Origin: a virus
Strand: one strand, 5' to 3'
DNA length: 47,399 nt
Virus record (IMG/VR): IMGVR_UViG_3300028623_000324
Span: 1 to 47,399 of that record
Shown one piece after another: positions 40,510 to 47,399 of the stretch. The position numbers and the translations under genes are program-made. Each line of letters starts with the position of its first letter. Positions within the stretch are counted from its first letter, which is position 1. The notes beneath the pieces are model-generated. The model did not search any database and was not told the DNA's origin. It saw nothing but the letters and a program-made list of their open reading frames with translations.

Positions 40510-40517
40510 TTATATAA
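40510..40517 (-). promoter_or_regulatory. TTATATAA promoter candidate before the endolysin gene
   Basis: TTATATAA lies 28 bases before the endolysin ATG and inside a 36-base gap. It is like the elements before the internal head protein at 16993-17023, so it may be a late promoter. Confidence 0.35.
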
Positions 40518-40518
40518 T

Positions 40519-40830
40519 TTATTCCGGTTGCTTAGATGAATTGACCTCGTCGAGGTATTTCAGAGCATCCTCTGGGTCTTCAAGGTAGAATGGCATAATT
40601 GGATCGTACATCTCTGTTATGAGAAACTCTATTATCTGTTTATCTTTTGGATCTGAGTGGACATTCGGTTTTATTGATGTGGAGCCTCCAAAAACCTTTG
40701 TCTCTTCTCCCATGAAGGTTACGTTTCCTGCTGAGGTTACCTTATGTCCTTCAATATCACTGAAGGAAACATGGCATAGTTTGGATGGAAATAGGATTGG
40801 TATGTGGCCATCAAGCATTACGTATTTCAT
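40519..40830 (-). CDS. Hypothetical beta-rich protein
   Basis: This 103-residue protein begins MKYVMLDGHIPILFPSKLCH and has beta-strand patterns (KVTSAGNVTFMGEETKVFGG). The C-terminus is acidic. It shares ATGA with the 50-residue gene upstream. No family is recognised. Confidence 0.6.
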   Translation of the reverse strand: MKYVMLDGHIPILFPSKLCHVSFSDIEGHKVTSAGNVTFMGEETKVFGGSTSIKPNVHSDPKDKQIIEFLITEMYDPIMPFYLEDPEDALKYLDEVNSSKQPE

Positions 40831-40979
40831 TCAGAAAACTCCTTTGTTCTTTCCTGAAGCCTACCTATCAAAGATAGAATTACTCTGGTTGCCGTTGACT
40901 TCTGATACATAAGGTGAATAAATTCAACTATGGCGTCTGCCATTCGTGTTCCGGCTTCTTCTGCTCTTCTACCTTTCAT
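40827..40979 (-). CDS. 50-residue helical miniprotein
   Basis: The frame reads MKGRRAEEAGTRMADAIVEF and ends LQERTKEFSE. A GGAG site six bases before the ATG and an ATGA overlap with the next gene support translation. It is a single charged helix pair with a hydrophobic face. No family is recognised. Confidence 0.6.
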   Translation of the reverse strand: MKGRRAEEAGTRMADAIVEFIHLMYQKSTATRVILSLIGRLQERTKEFSE

Positions 40980-40982
40980 CTC

Positions 40983-41177
40983 TTACTCCATAGAAAGGAA
41001 ATCGCTGTATGAAATCTGACAAGCCTTGCAACCACATTCTCCCTTGCATGACATAGAGCAATCGTCATCACAAGTGCAAGGTGCCTTAAGTTCTTCATCA
41101 TCTTCATGGATGAATCCATTCGGTGGATATTTCGATTTGCCTACTGATGTCGGATACGGCTTTGGATTCAGCTGCAT
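40983..41177 (-). CDS. Metallothionein-like Cys-rich protein
   Basis: This 64-residue protein packs seven Cys into residues 34-53 (C34, C36, C40, C44, C48, C50, C53), with acidic spacing and mostly CxC, Cx3C and CxxC pairs, as in metallothioneins and small metal traps. The N-terminal 30 residues are Pro-rich. It lies among zinc-binding miniproteins. Metal binding is strongly suggested by composition; the function is unknown. Confidence 0.7.
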   Translation of the reverse strand: MQLNPKPYPTSVGKSKYPPNGFIHEDDEELKAPCTCDDDCSMSCKGECGCKACQISYSDFLSME

Positions 41178-41179
41178 GC

Positions 41180-41539
41180 CTAGTATTCTGGTAACTCCTT
41201 TGCTATTGCGGATAGATCCGCGTTTGATTTATCAATCTCCTTATCGTTTGGTCCGTACCATAAAGTACGAGCCTGAGTGGCTTTATCGAAGGCGTGTAGG
41301 CAGTCTTCCAGGAATCCTGCGAGAATGAAGTCTGGGGTATTCGATGCATTCTCCATTGATTTGGAGTTGATAAGCTTCTCAAGACTGTATCTGAATGATG
41401 GTGGATCGTCATCCTGACCGATCTTATCCTTTATCTGAATCAACTCCCCTTGGTTTTCGCATTTCGGACATATGCTTGTATTATTAAAGAAGGGCACTTT
41501 ACACAGCATGCACATATAATACCTATCTGGACTATCCAT
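41180..41539 (-). CDS. Protein with N-terminal zinc ribbon
   Basis: This 119-residue protein has a zinc ribbon at residues 10-27 (CMLC...CPKC) and a helical C-terminal part with TPDFILAGFLEDCLHAFDKA and a WYG motif. The second half resembles a short uncharacterised phage domain that I have seen in other genomes. It overlaps the Nudix gene by 8 bases. Confidence 0.65.
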   Translation of the reverse strand: MDSPDRYYMCMLCKVPFFNNTSICPKCENQGELIQIKDKIGQDDDPPSFRYSLEKLINSKSMENASNTPDFILAGFLEDCLHAFDKATQARTLWYGPNDKEIDKSNADLSAIAKELPEY

Positions 41540-41978
41540 GGGTTGCCTCCATACAGATTTGCAGTGGTTTGATTGTCGTATCGTCGTAAGCCAATGGGAT
41601 TAACCATCGAAGGTTTGGGATTATCTTGTCTGGTAGTTTGGATATCCAGAACACGTCAAGTGGCTCATCGTTATTATCATTGAACCTATAGATTTCTGGT
41701 ACTTTGCAGCTAAAGAAATCTACATCCATTCCGGTTGATGCTAACATGTGTATAACTGGATGAAGGTCAAGTTTGCAGATATCAAATCCAGTCTCTTCCT
41801 TTACTTCTCTGATGGCTGCTTCTTCTGAAGATTCCCCAAACTTGGCTCTTCCTCCAACTCCATTATAGAGTCCCTTTTGCCATTCAGGTCTTGCCTTCTT
41901 TATTAGCAGAACCTTATCGTGCTTCGCGTCGAATATGAAGACTACTACGGCGTGATTTGGATTGTCGTTGCCTTCCAA
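41532..41978 (-). CDS. Nudix hydrolase
   Basis: This 148-residue protein has the Nudix box at residues 43-65 (Gx5Ex7REUxEExGU), including RAKFGESSEEAAIREVKEET. The start is TTG with an AGGAG site seven bases upstream. Nudix enzymes hydrolyse nucleotide diphosphate derivatives and may adjust nucleotide pools, NAD metabolism or mRNA caps in infection. The substrate is not evident. The gene overlaps the upstream gene by 34 bases. Confidence 0.87.
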   Translation of the reverse strand: MEGNDNPNHAVVVFIFDAKHDKVLLIKKARPEWQKGLYNGVGGRAKFGESSEEAAIREVKEETGFDICKLDLHPVIHMLASTGMDVDFFSCKVPEIYRFNDNNDEPLDVFWISKLPDKIIPNLRWLIPLAYDDTTIKPLQICMEATHG

Positions 41979-42184
41979 AATCTTTCTCCTTCTTCGAACC
42001 CTGTTTCAAATATTGTCGATGGACCTATTCCATAGATTATGACTAGTCCAACATATCCTTCCAAAGGCATCCCTGATTGAGAGTCTCGAATTACCTGATC
42101 TGAATGATACATGAAGGCTGGTGGAAGTTTTGGTTTATCCTTCGTTATCCAGCAGTTTGGATCCTTCCCGAATGTTGTTGGCAT
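41945..42184 (-). CDS. Hypothetical protein
   Basis: This 79-residue protein begins MPTTFGKDPNCWITKDKPKL behind GGGAGAACG and has a beta-rich middle (GYVGLVIIYGIGPSTIFE). The family is not recognised. It overlaps both neighbouring genes, by 34 and 50 bases. Confidence 0.55.
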   Translation of the reverse strand: MPTTFGKDPNCWITKDKPKLPPAFMYHSDQVIRDSQSGMPLEGYVGLVIIYGIGPSTIFETGFEEGERFWKATTIQITP

Positions 42185-42341
42185 CGTTCTCCCTTCGAAA
42201 CTTCTCGAGTCCTTGGTTCCATTCCATGTTTAAAATATGTTGAATCTTCTGTATTGCATTATTCTGAGCTATTATCCCATTCTTTCTTGAATCAAGATCG
42301 AAATGGTAATCGCGAATTACTTGTTTAATCTGCTCTAACAT
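42135..42341 (-). CDS. Hypothetical helical protein
   Basis: This 68-residue helical protein begins MLEQIKQVIRDYHFDLDSRK and overlaps the next gene by 50 bases. A GAGG site precedes the ATG. The overlap is long for this phage, so coding is likely but not certain. Confidence 0.5.
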   Translation of the reverse strand: MLEQIKQVIRDYHFDLDSRKNGIIAQNNAIQKIQHILNMEWNQGLEKFRRENDANNIREGSKLLDNEG

Positions 42342-42540
42342 CGTTAGCCCTCTTGTATCGACGTTTGGTCAGTGCCTGTTGAATCTTGTAGAGGTGAGCT
42401 TCTACGGCAATATTGGTCTTGCGATCATACATTCCTACACAGCGAGTTGCATGGAAGGACTGCGCAAGTGCTTTGATCTTGCCGTATTTGAACAGCTTGC
42501 TAGGTCTATTCTTCGCTCTCAGTACACATTTCTGACACAT
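42325..42540 (-). CDS. Small basic protein
   Basis: This 71-residue basic protein begins MCQKCVLRAKNRPSKLFKYG and ends KRANDVRAD. The CxxC at the N-terminus could bind metal with a later Cys. A nucleic-acid-binding role is possible. No family is recognised. Confidence 0.6.
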   Translation of the reverse strand: MCQKCVLRAKNRPSKLFKYGKIKALAQSFHATRCVGMYDRKTNIAVEAHLYKIQQALTKRRYKRANDVRAD

Positions 42541-42542
42541 TG

Positions 42543-42887
42543 TTAAGCTCCTTCGATTGCCCTTTCAATTAAGTACGACCAAAAGTTATCGTAATCATGG
42601 GCGGTGAAGTCTTTGAATTCGGCTTGTTCTCGCATCCAGTTCCTTATTTGCATTCCTTCTCTTAGGTGAACTGGGTGTGGAATACTACCTTCCATATAGA
42701 CGGCGAGAATGGTTCCATACTTCTCTTTAAGTTCCTTGAAGAATCTTATGCCGTTTGGGGTTAGCCATTTCCGTAGTTTGGTGAGTAGTTCTTCTGGAAG
42801 TTCCTTTGGAGTACTGGCACAGACGGGACATTCATTAAGCTCTTCTGGCCATCCAGTTTTGCATTTTGTGCATGTCCATGAATTCAT
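42543..42887 (-). CDS. Protein with N-terminal zinc ribbon
   Basis: I start at the ATG at 42887, which shares ATGA with the upstream gene, giving 114 residues. The N-terminus is a zinc ribbon (CTKC...CPVC) and the rest is helical (KLRKWLTPNGIRFFKELKEK; AHDYDNFWSYLIERA). The helical part could bind nucleic acid. No named family. Confidence 0.6.
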   Translation of the reverse strand: MNSWTCTKCKTGWPEELNECPVCASTPKELPEELLTKLRKWLTPNGIRFFKELKEKYGTILAVYMEGSIPHPVHLREGMQIRNWMREQAEFKDFTAHDYDNFWSYLIERAIEGA

Positions 42888-43087
42888 CGTCCCCATCCTA
42901 AGTCTTTGGAGTCGGCTACCGCTTGACCAGGATTCTCGGCACGCTTGATTGCGTAGCGTTCCATCCAGTATTTTCCGGTCTCTCCTTCAAACCACTTATC
43001 TCCTGATGGTGCAAATCTTATCTTTTGAAGAAGATTGTAGTGGCTAAGTGAGTCAATGTACGCTTTGTTCTCAGTTGTTAATTCCAT
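42884..43087 (-). CDS. Small conserved phage-type protein
   Basis: I use the ATG at 43087 (GGGAGAAGATA before it), giving 67 residues. The stretch ENKAYIDSLSHYNLLQKIRF, then GDKWFEGETGKYWMERY, is a pattern I recall from small uncharacterised phage proteins. Function is unknown. Confidence 0.65.
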   Translation of the reverse strand: MELTTENKAYIDSLSHYNLLQKIRFAPSGDKWFEGETGKYWMERYAIKRAENPGQAVADSKDLGWGR

Positions 43088-43292
43088 TATCTTCTCCCAG
43101 ATATGATAGGCTACATATTGTAAGTTTCTTTGGTTCAAACTTCTGCGGAGAATCCATACCACATATTAGACTTTTAACCATCTCATAATCACTCATGTTT
43201 AAGACTGGTTTTGTAAGTCGAAGAATACCATCAATATTGACTATCGCCGATTGATGAATCTGCTGTATTGCGTGGTAATGATATATCTTCAT
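43071..43292 (-). CDS. Hypothetical protein
   Basis: This 73-residue protein begins MKIYHYHAIQQIHQSAIVNI. It is alpha/beta with no clear motif and overlaps the next gene by 17 bases. Confidence 0.55.
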   Translation of the reverse strand: MKIYHYHAIQQIHQSAIVNIDGILRLTKPVLNMSDYEMVKSLICGMDSPQKFEPKKLTICSLSYLGEDNGINN

Positions 43293-43408
43293 TGTTTAAT
43301 CCCTTTGTGTACTCTATCGTGACAGTTGGGACATTCTCCATGGGAGCAGTCATCCCTCATTCCAATGAATCCACAGTCACAGAAGACAGGATAAACGACG
43401 TCATCCAT
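43289..43408 (-). CDS. 39-residue zinc-finger miniprotein
   Basis: I use the ATG at 43408, just inside the end of the HNH gene. The product carries FCDCGFIGMRDDCSHGECPN and CHDR, with enough Cys and His for one zinc site. A longer frame to 43477 exists but would overlap the HNH gene by 77 bases. Coding is likely because of the zinc pattern. Confidence 0.5.
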   Translation of the reverse strand: MDDVVYPVFCDCGFIGMRDDCSHGECPNCHDRVHKGIKQ

Positions 43409-43973
43409 TCTCGGTTTCGTAGAAGGTGTCGTATTCTTCTTGTGATCTAAACTTTCCTGTGTATTCCTCGTTTCCAATGACTAACCTCCAATTGTTCCAT
43501 GGTACCAATGAGTAAAAGACTTCGTCATGATTCTTGTATAGTCCTGCCTTGCTAAGAATACGATCACCATGGCTTCTTACCTCAATTAAGAAACCATGTG
43601 TTATCTTGCGTATTTCGTAAAGATATTTGATGCGGCCAAAGTGGATGAAGTTATGACATAGGTGACAGACTGCTACCGTTTCCTTGAAATACATTCTTCC
43701 CTGAAGGTAATTAATGTCGTACATTTCATGGGCTTCAAGATGTCGTCTAACTAATGCTTGTGACTGAGAGACTCCACAGGCTTCACAATGGTAGTTGGAG
43801 CGTGCGTATGCGTTATGACGCTCCCGGTCCCACCATTTGGAACCTTTGATTGTGCGTGGTGCTAGTCCGTGGAGTGGTCTTGGGATTTGCGGGTGGAGTA
43901 GAATTTCTGGTCTGGTTTCCTTGAGAACAGTTATGCGCATCCCATTCTCAAGGTCTGTTACTTCATAGCTCAT
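43401..43973 (-). CDS. HNH endonuclease
   Basis: This 190-residue protein has an HNH core: YHCEACGVSQSQALVRRHLE with AHEMYDINYLQ, then ETVAVCHLCHNFIHFG. It is a different HNH subfamily from the pair near the terminase and primase-like genes. The C-terminal 60 residues are a mixed extension. It may be a host-DNA nuclease or a homing element, and there is no sign that it interrupts another gene. Confidence 0.8.
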   Translation of the reverse strand: MSYEVTDLENGMRITVLKETRPEILLHPQIPRPLHGLAPRTIKGSKWWDRERHNAYARSNYHCEACGVSQSQALVRRHLEAHEMYDINYLQGRMYFKETVAVCHLCHNFIHFGRIKYLYEIRKITHGFLIEVRSHGDRILSKAGLYKNHDEVFYSLVPWNNWRLVIGNEEYTGKFRSQEEYDTFYETENG

Positions 43974-43992
43974 TTCAGATGTTTATCCATTG

Positions 43993-44631
43993 TCATGCTA
44001 TCGAATCCTTTTCATACCAACGTGCATGGTTCTTATTGTGAACATATGGTCTTAGGCCATCTGGTACCCAATGGCAACAGTGATCTGCATTTTCCTTGTT
44101 TCGTAATGTTTCCTTTGGAAAGATGAAGTGACCAAATTCCTGGCAATATGTCTTCTGTTCTGGCTCCGAGGCGTTATAGTTGAGAGCACAGTGATTGCAG
44201 GATACAAATTCCCTATCGAATGTGAGTGCTCTTGAGACCAATTTGTCGTTGACAACGTCTCGTTTGTTCCAGGGCTTGAAATCCAGAAGATCTTTCGGGT
44301 CAGGCCATCTTCCATCAAAGCAGAATCCTCTGTCGTCTATGTAGAGGAATGCTGGTGGTTTCTCTGTAACTATCTTGATCTGTTCCGTTGGAAAGTTATG
44401 CTTGAGCAAGAAGGCCTGCATAGCCTCTACTCCGCCAGGAAGATTTGCTCTTGATGACATGATATAGATGTCGAAATGTTCGAGAGCTTCGTGTATGAAC
44501 TCTAGTGCTCCCTCTACTGGGGGATCAGGTGGTTCTGGTGTCCCGTTCCACGGGCTATCGTAGCGATGAATTACTCCATCGAAGTCAAGTACCAAGATTG
44601 GTTTAAATGGATGCGATTTGCTATGTGTCAT
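43993..44631 (-). CDS. HAD-superfamily phosphatase with Cys-rich tail
   Basis: I take the ATG at 44631 (GAGG site, two bases after the upstream stop), giving 212 residues. The N-terminal half has the HAD motifs VLDFDGVIHRYDSPWNG (D16, D18), IYIMSSRAN and FLYIDDRGFCF. The C-terminal 75 residues carry CNHC...C...HCCHW, probably a metal site. A nucleotide or polynucleotide phosphatase is possible; the substrate is not known. Confidence 0.75.
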   Translation of the reverse strand: MTHSKSHPFKPILVLDFDGVIHRYDSPWNGTPEPPDPPVEGALEFIHEALEHFDIYIMSSRANLPGGVEAMQAFLLKHNFPTEQIKIVTEKPPAFLYIDDRGFCFDGRWPDPKDLLDFKPWNKRDVVNDKLVSRALTFDREFVSCNHCALNYNASEPEQKTYCQEFGHFIFPKETLRNKENADHCCHWVPDGLRPYVHNKNHARWYEKDSIA

Positions 44632-44633
44632 GA

Positions 44634-44990
44634 TTACCTCGGCCATGGTTTACTTGGTTCTACACCAAGCTTATTTAATAGTGGATCTGTGTTCTCTGAT
44701 CCATTTATTGTTCCATATGCTGCTTTAATAATATTATTATATTCTGGTGATTTGGTTAAGATATCAAGACGTTCTAGACATCCAGCTTCGAATGTTTTCT
44801 GTTCTTCCAGCGTTGATGTCAGATCATCGTATTCTTTCTCATAGGAAGCATTCATTGCTTTTAGTGCGAGGCGGGCTGTCTTGGCTGAGTTTGGTTCATC
44901 AAAAGATGAAGTAACCTCTTTGCCTTCTTTCCAGGAGGCGATTGTATTGAGGGCGAATACGGCTAATGCCAAGCGGTCTGTGTCGTTCAT
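44634..44990 (-). CDS. Hypothetical helical protein
   Basis: This 118-residue helical protein begins MNDTDRLALAVFALNTIASW and ends VEPSKPWPR. It has a coiled-coil-like middle (ASYEKEYDDLTSTLEEQKTF). The family is not recognised. Confidence 0.6.
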   Translation of the reverse strand: MNDTDRLALAVFALNTIASWKEGKEVTSSFDEPNSAKTARLALKAMNASYEKEYDDLTSTLEEQKTFEAGCLERLDILTKSPEYNNIIKAAYGTINGSENTDPLLNKLGVEPSKPWPR

Positions 44991-45253
44991 TCTTCTGCCT
45001 TCTTACCCAAGAGATATGATTGCCTCTCTGTCCTAATGGTAGATCCTTCTTTTATAATCTCTCCAATAAGTAACGTCTGACCTTCGTGCTTGAATGGCTG
45101 CCCAACTACTTCAACAACTAAAGTTGTCCATATTAGTTCCCCATCATCGTATCGCTTACGGGAATCATCAAATATCTCTCCTATGATACGGTTCTTCTCT
45201 TTATCATAGAACCAATTCTCAAGACGTCCCGTTAAAGGTCCTTCGTAAACCAT
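44987..45253 (-). CDS. Hypothetical protein
   Basis: I use the ATG at 45253 (AAAGGAAACC upstream), which gives 88 residues beginning MVYEGPLTGRLENWFYDKEK. It is beta-rich (NRIIGEIFDDSRKRYDDGEL; IWTTLVVEVVGQPF). No family is recognised. Confidence 0.6.
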   Translation of the reverse strand: MVYEGPLTGRLENWFYDKEKNRIIGEIFDDSRKRYDDGELIWTTLVVEVVGQPFKHEGQTLLIGEIIKEGSTIRTERQSYLLGKKAEE

Positions 45254-45264
45254 TGGTTTCCTTT

Positions 45265-45615
45265 CTATAGGTCGAGTGATTCCAGTGCAACTTCGTATCC
45301 TTCCCAATTATCGACTCCTGCTGATTCCAGGGCTCTGAGAAGCTTCAGTTCATCAACCATTGTCTTGAAGAGTTTCTTGTCAACTTCGATTGTATTGGTT
45401 TCGATTCCATTCTTTGAAAGATGTTCCTGCCAACGATTGACAAGAGGTTCGATATTGTCATCGAATCCCCTCTCGATCATGAAGGACTTGAGAGCTTCGA
45501 CCATTGGTGATGCGTTATCTCTTGAGGATGCTACTACCCTTTGATCTTGTCCTGTTAGGAAAGCAGCAAATCCAAATAATGCTCCAGAGATTATGGCTTC
45601 AACTTCCTTTGACAT
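45265..45615 (-). CDS. Hypothetical protein
   Basis: This 116-residue protein begins MSKEVEAIISGALFGFAAFL, a mildly hydrophobic helix, followed by a charged helical body (SFMIERGFDDNIEPLVNRWQ) ending VALESLDL. GGGAGAAAGAC precedes the ATG. The family is not recognised. Confidence 0.6.
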   Translation of the reverse strand: MSKEVEAIISGALFGFAAFLTGQDQRVVASSRDNASPMVEALKSFMIERGFDDNIEPLVNRWQEHLSKNGIETNTIEVDKKLFKTMVDELKLLRALESAGVDNWEGYEVALESLDL

Positions 45616-45793
45616 GTCTTTCTCCCTTTATTGTTTGCTCAAGTTCGTAGTTGGCGTTGAATCCTACTGCAAGCCAGACTAATGTTAGTGCAAGAAATAC
45701 GAGAGACTGTACAAGTAGGGAAGCTCCGAACTGTGCGAAGGCGAGTGTGAAGAAGATAAATCTCCATGTTCTATAGTATTCTTGATTATCCAT
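45599..45793 (-). CDS. Small membrane protein with two transmembrane segments
   Basis: This 64-residue protein has hydrophobic segments FIFFTLAFAQFGASLLVQSL and LVFLALTLVWLAVGF with a charged tail. It shares TAATG with the deaminase. It may act at the host inner membrane, for example in superinfection exclusion. No family is recognised. Confidence 0.6.
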   Translation of the reverse strand: MDNQEYYRTWRFIFFTLAFAQFGASLLVQSLVFLALTLVWLAVGFNANYELEQTIKGERHVKGS

Positions 45794-46317
45794 TAGTAGA
45801 GCTCGTTTTCATTAAGAACTGTTATGTCGACTCCTACTCCCTTGAACATGTCAAACGTTTCTTGTCCCTTGTGGTAAGGGTGTTTTGAGACTACACGTTT
45901 GATTCCTGATTGAATTATTGCCATTGCACAGTTACGACATGGTACCATAGTGCAGTAGAGTGTTGCGTCAAGACATGAATTTCCATGGCGTGCTGCATTG
46001 AGGATTGCGTTTAGCTCTGCGTGAATTGTGCGGATGCAGTGGGTTGATGGTATTAGATTAATCTCTGGTCTATGTAATAGATCTATTATCGAGTATGCTT
46101 CCGGTAAAAGATCCTTCCTTATCTCAGTCCTCTGTACCAGGTCGTGGCCGGCTACATCGCAGTCTGGTAATCCTCTTGGTGCTCCCACGTATCCCGTTGA
46201 GAGAATAAGGCGGTCTCTTGTTATTACTGCTCCTGATTTGCCTCTATCGCAAGACGCTCGTAATGCTGTTGCGTCTACCAGTGACATGAAGTATTCGTCC
46301 CAGGTTGGTCTAGTCAT
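45793..46317 (-). CDS. Deoxycytidylate deaminase
   Basis: I use the ATG at 46317 (174 residues). Zinc ligands and catalysis are clear: CIRTIHAELNAIL with H99 and E101, and MVPCRNCAMAI with C127 and C130. It converts dCMP to dUMP for dTTP supply. An insertion of about 35 residues (DCDVAGHDLVQRTEIRKDLL) precedes the active site, as in ComEB/dCMP deaminases. The start overlaps the Cys-rich gene by 8 bases. Confidence 0.88.
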   Translation of the reverse strand: MTRPTWDEYFMSLVDATALRASCDRGKSGAVITRDRLILSTGYVGAPRGLPDCDVAGHDLVQRTEIRKDLLPEAYSIIDLLHRPEINLIPSTHCIRTIHAELNAILNAARHGNSCLDATLYCTMVPCRNCAMAIIQSGIKRVVSKHPYHKGQETFDMFKGVGVDITVLNENELY

Positions 46318-46567
46318 CGCCTTCCTCCCATCCGCAAGTGTCACAGGTGAGTTTGTTATCTACACATGCTGAACAAGGTGGATTTATGTGGCAAGAACAA
46401 TTCTGAACCTTAGGATAAAGAAGGATTCCTCTACATCCTTCTCTATAGCACATGTCTCCCTCTTGCGTTCCTGGTGGGATATTTCGTTTCTCTCCTGTTG
46501 CAAGGTAGTGATGGACATCACAAATACACTTGCCTATCCCTTCCGTTCCACAGTCTGAACAAATCAT
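46310..46567 (-). CDS. Cys-rich multi-zinc-finger protein
   Basis: This 85-residue protein contains 12 Cys and several His (MICSDCG, CICDVHH, CYREGC, CSCHINPPCSAC, CDTCG), enough for three zinc sites. It overlaps the deaminase by 8 bases. It may bind RNA polymerase or nucleic acid. Confidence 0.6.
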   Translation of the reverse strand: MICSDCGTEGIGKCICDVHHYLATGEKRNIPPGTQEGDMCYREGCRGILLYPKVQNCSCHINPPCSACVDNKLTCDTCGWEEGDD

Positions 46568-46568
46568 A

Positions 46569-46832
46569 TCAATCCCTTAAGGCTACTTCCTTATCAAAGA
46601 TGCATATTGTCTTTGTAAACTTTCTCTTTATAACATGAAGTGCTTTAGTCCAACCCTTTGCTGTGTTTGGATGGTTTATCCTATCTCCATTCTTTAGAAC
46701 AATAGTTCCATTGTCTTTGTTAAGTAGACAGGCTGTAATAAGCTGGCCATCATAATACACTTCAATTTGCTTTGCTCTTTGCTTCTTTACCTCTATCAGA
46801 AGACTAGTCCAATCCTCAATTGTTATACTCAT
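46569..46832 (-). CDS. Hypothetical protein
   Basis: I use the ATG at 46832 (AGAGGAAGACAA upstream, ATGA overlap with the upstream gene), which gives 87 residues beginning MSITIEDWTSLLIEVKKQRA. It has beta-strands (IEVYYDGQLITACLL) and a C-terminal helix. A longer frame to 47018 lies in another gene and is not used. Confidence 0.55.
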   Translation of the reverse strand: MSITIEDWTSLLIEVKKQRAKQIEVYYDGQLITACLLNKDNGTIVLKNGDRINHPNTAKGWTKALHVIKRKFTKTICIFDKEVALRD

Positions 46833-47194
46833 TTGTCTTCCTCTGCGTATGCTCTTGCTGCTCCATAGATCATTGCAGCGAATGGGGTTCCAGTTGAGTG
46901 ACAGCGTCTTGGTTCTGCCCAAAGGCCTGTCCAATAATTTGCTCGTCCATATGGTGAAATTACGAGATATTCCCGATGGATTTGCGGAATATCGCAGAAT
47001 TCTGGGATTATCCTCCAACCTTTTGGTGGTTTGATTTCCTTGTTAAGATGTTCATCGTAGCCGTATCGAATTCCTCTTGCAGCGAATTGCTTCTTAAGAT
47101 CTTCGAAGTGATCCCCATAGGCTGCAAAGAACGCCATCTTACTGATTCGTTTCTTCTCTTCAATTGTTTTGAATGGCTGAGGTTCTTCTAACAT
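46829..47194 (-). CDS. Hypothetical protein
   Basis: This 121-residue protein begins MLEEPQPFKTIEEKKRISKM and contains KGWRIIPEFCDIPQIHREYL with PYGRANYWTGLWAEP. It is an alpha/beta protein without a recognised motif. It shares 7 bases with the gene upstream. Confidence 0.6.
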   Translation of the reverse strand: MLEEPQPFKTIEEKKRISKMAFFAAYGDHFEDLKKQFAARGIRYGYDEHLNKEIKPPKGWRIIPEFCDIPQIHREYLVISPYGRANYWTGLWAEPRRCHSTGTPFAAMIYGAARAYAEEDK

Positions 47195-47397
47195 GTTGAT
47201 GCCTCCAGCCTTTCAATGCGAGCCTTATCAGACCTCTTGAGGTAGCGACGGGTTTTCTTCTTGTTATCGGAGCGAGAGTAAGGTTTGTAGTCTCCGCCTT
47301 TCTCACGGAAACGTCCAATGGAACTCTTACGTCCATCGGCCTGAATATCAGCGACGTCCGGTCCAAGAATGAATTTAATTGTCTGATATGCTCTCAT
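47188..47397 (-). CDS. Small basic protein at the window edge
   Basis: This 69-residue basic protein begins MRAYQTIKFILGPDVADIQA and continues with a Lys/Arg-rich tail (RSDNKKKTRRYLKRSDKARI). The start codon lies two bases from the window edge, so its ribosome site is not visible and the true start could be further upstream. Confidence 0.55.
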   Translation of the reverse strand: MRAYQTIKFILGPDVADIQADGRKSSIGRFREKGGDYKPYSRSDNKKKTRRYLKRSDKARIERLEASTC

Positions 47398-47399
47398 TG

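Noticed and set aside
46833-47018. Longer upstream start for the gene ending at 46569
   Set aside because: The extension lies in another frame of the neighbouring gene. The ATG at 46832 has a good ribosome site and ATGA coupling.
1-47399. CRISPR arrays, insertion sequences, attachment sites
   Set aside because: No evenly spaced direct repeats, transposase genes or integrase genes were seen.

Overview
This window looks like a contiguous piece of the genome of a large, contractile-tailed (myovirus) dsDNA phage. Every gene I can support is on the minus strand, so transcription runs from base 47399 towards base 1. Genes are packed with ATGA, TAATG or short overlaps. The virion genes follow a T4-like plan at the fold level, but the sequences are far from T4. 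A Gram-negative host is suggested by a lipobox lipoprotein and a GH108-type endolysin. I cannot name the host.

Layout, right to left (direction of transcription). 47.4-40.5 kb: many small early or accessory genes, including a dCMP deaminase, a HAD phosphatase, a Nudix hydrolase, an HNH nuclease, a metallothionein-like peptide and several zinc-ribbon miniproteins. 40.5-37.5 kb: a lysis and envelope block with an endolysin carrying an EF-hand-like loop, membrane proteins, a cysteine-peptidase-like protein and a lipoprotein. 37.5-34.6 kb: a very large radical SAM protein. 34.6-28.6 kb: small genes, a stand-alone Toprim (primase-type) protein, a free-standing HNH endonuclease and an abundant-looking DUF932-like protein. 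28.6-26.4 kb: a DnaX-like clamp loader and a sigma-like late transcription factor. 26.4-22.1 kb: a cluster of unrelated small proteins plus an ATP-dependent DNA ligase. 22.1-13.4 kb: large terminase, a second HNH protein, portal, a SWIM zinc-finger protein, an internal head protein, prohead protease with a nested scaffold, and major capsid protein. 13.3-9.1 kb: connector and tail-completion genes, then the sheath. 9.1-0 kb: two tube-type proteins, a gp26-like tail chaperone with a candidate +1 frameshift, a tape measure with a transglycosylase domain, tube initiator, gp53-like wedge, hub, spike and PAAR tip, and a truncated last gene.

The most interesting signal is a short N-terminal motif, [ILM]-x-E-Q-[LF]-x-[AM]-[LIV]-[RG]. 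It heads at least six otherwise unrelated proteins, five in the 22-26.4 kb cluster and one beside the prohead protease. Two tandem neighbours share 14 identical N-terminal residues although 9 of those 14 codons differ synonymously. The closest precedent is the capsid-targeting sequence of T4 internal proteins. I infer a set of head-packaged cargo proteins, possibly including the DNA ligase, trimmed by the prohead protease at LxE-like sites. Other notable items are the nested scaffold start, the frameshift, the radical SAM gene, paralogous HNH domains beside the terminase and the primase-like gene, and a recurrent TCGTATT-type element.

Six short genes were read directly from the sequence (55, 48, 46, 49, 52 and 50 codons). 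No tRNA gene, CRISPR array or insertion sequence was found, and no stretch longer than 300 bases lacks a gene.
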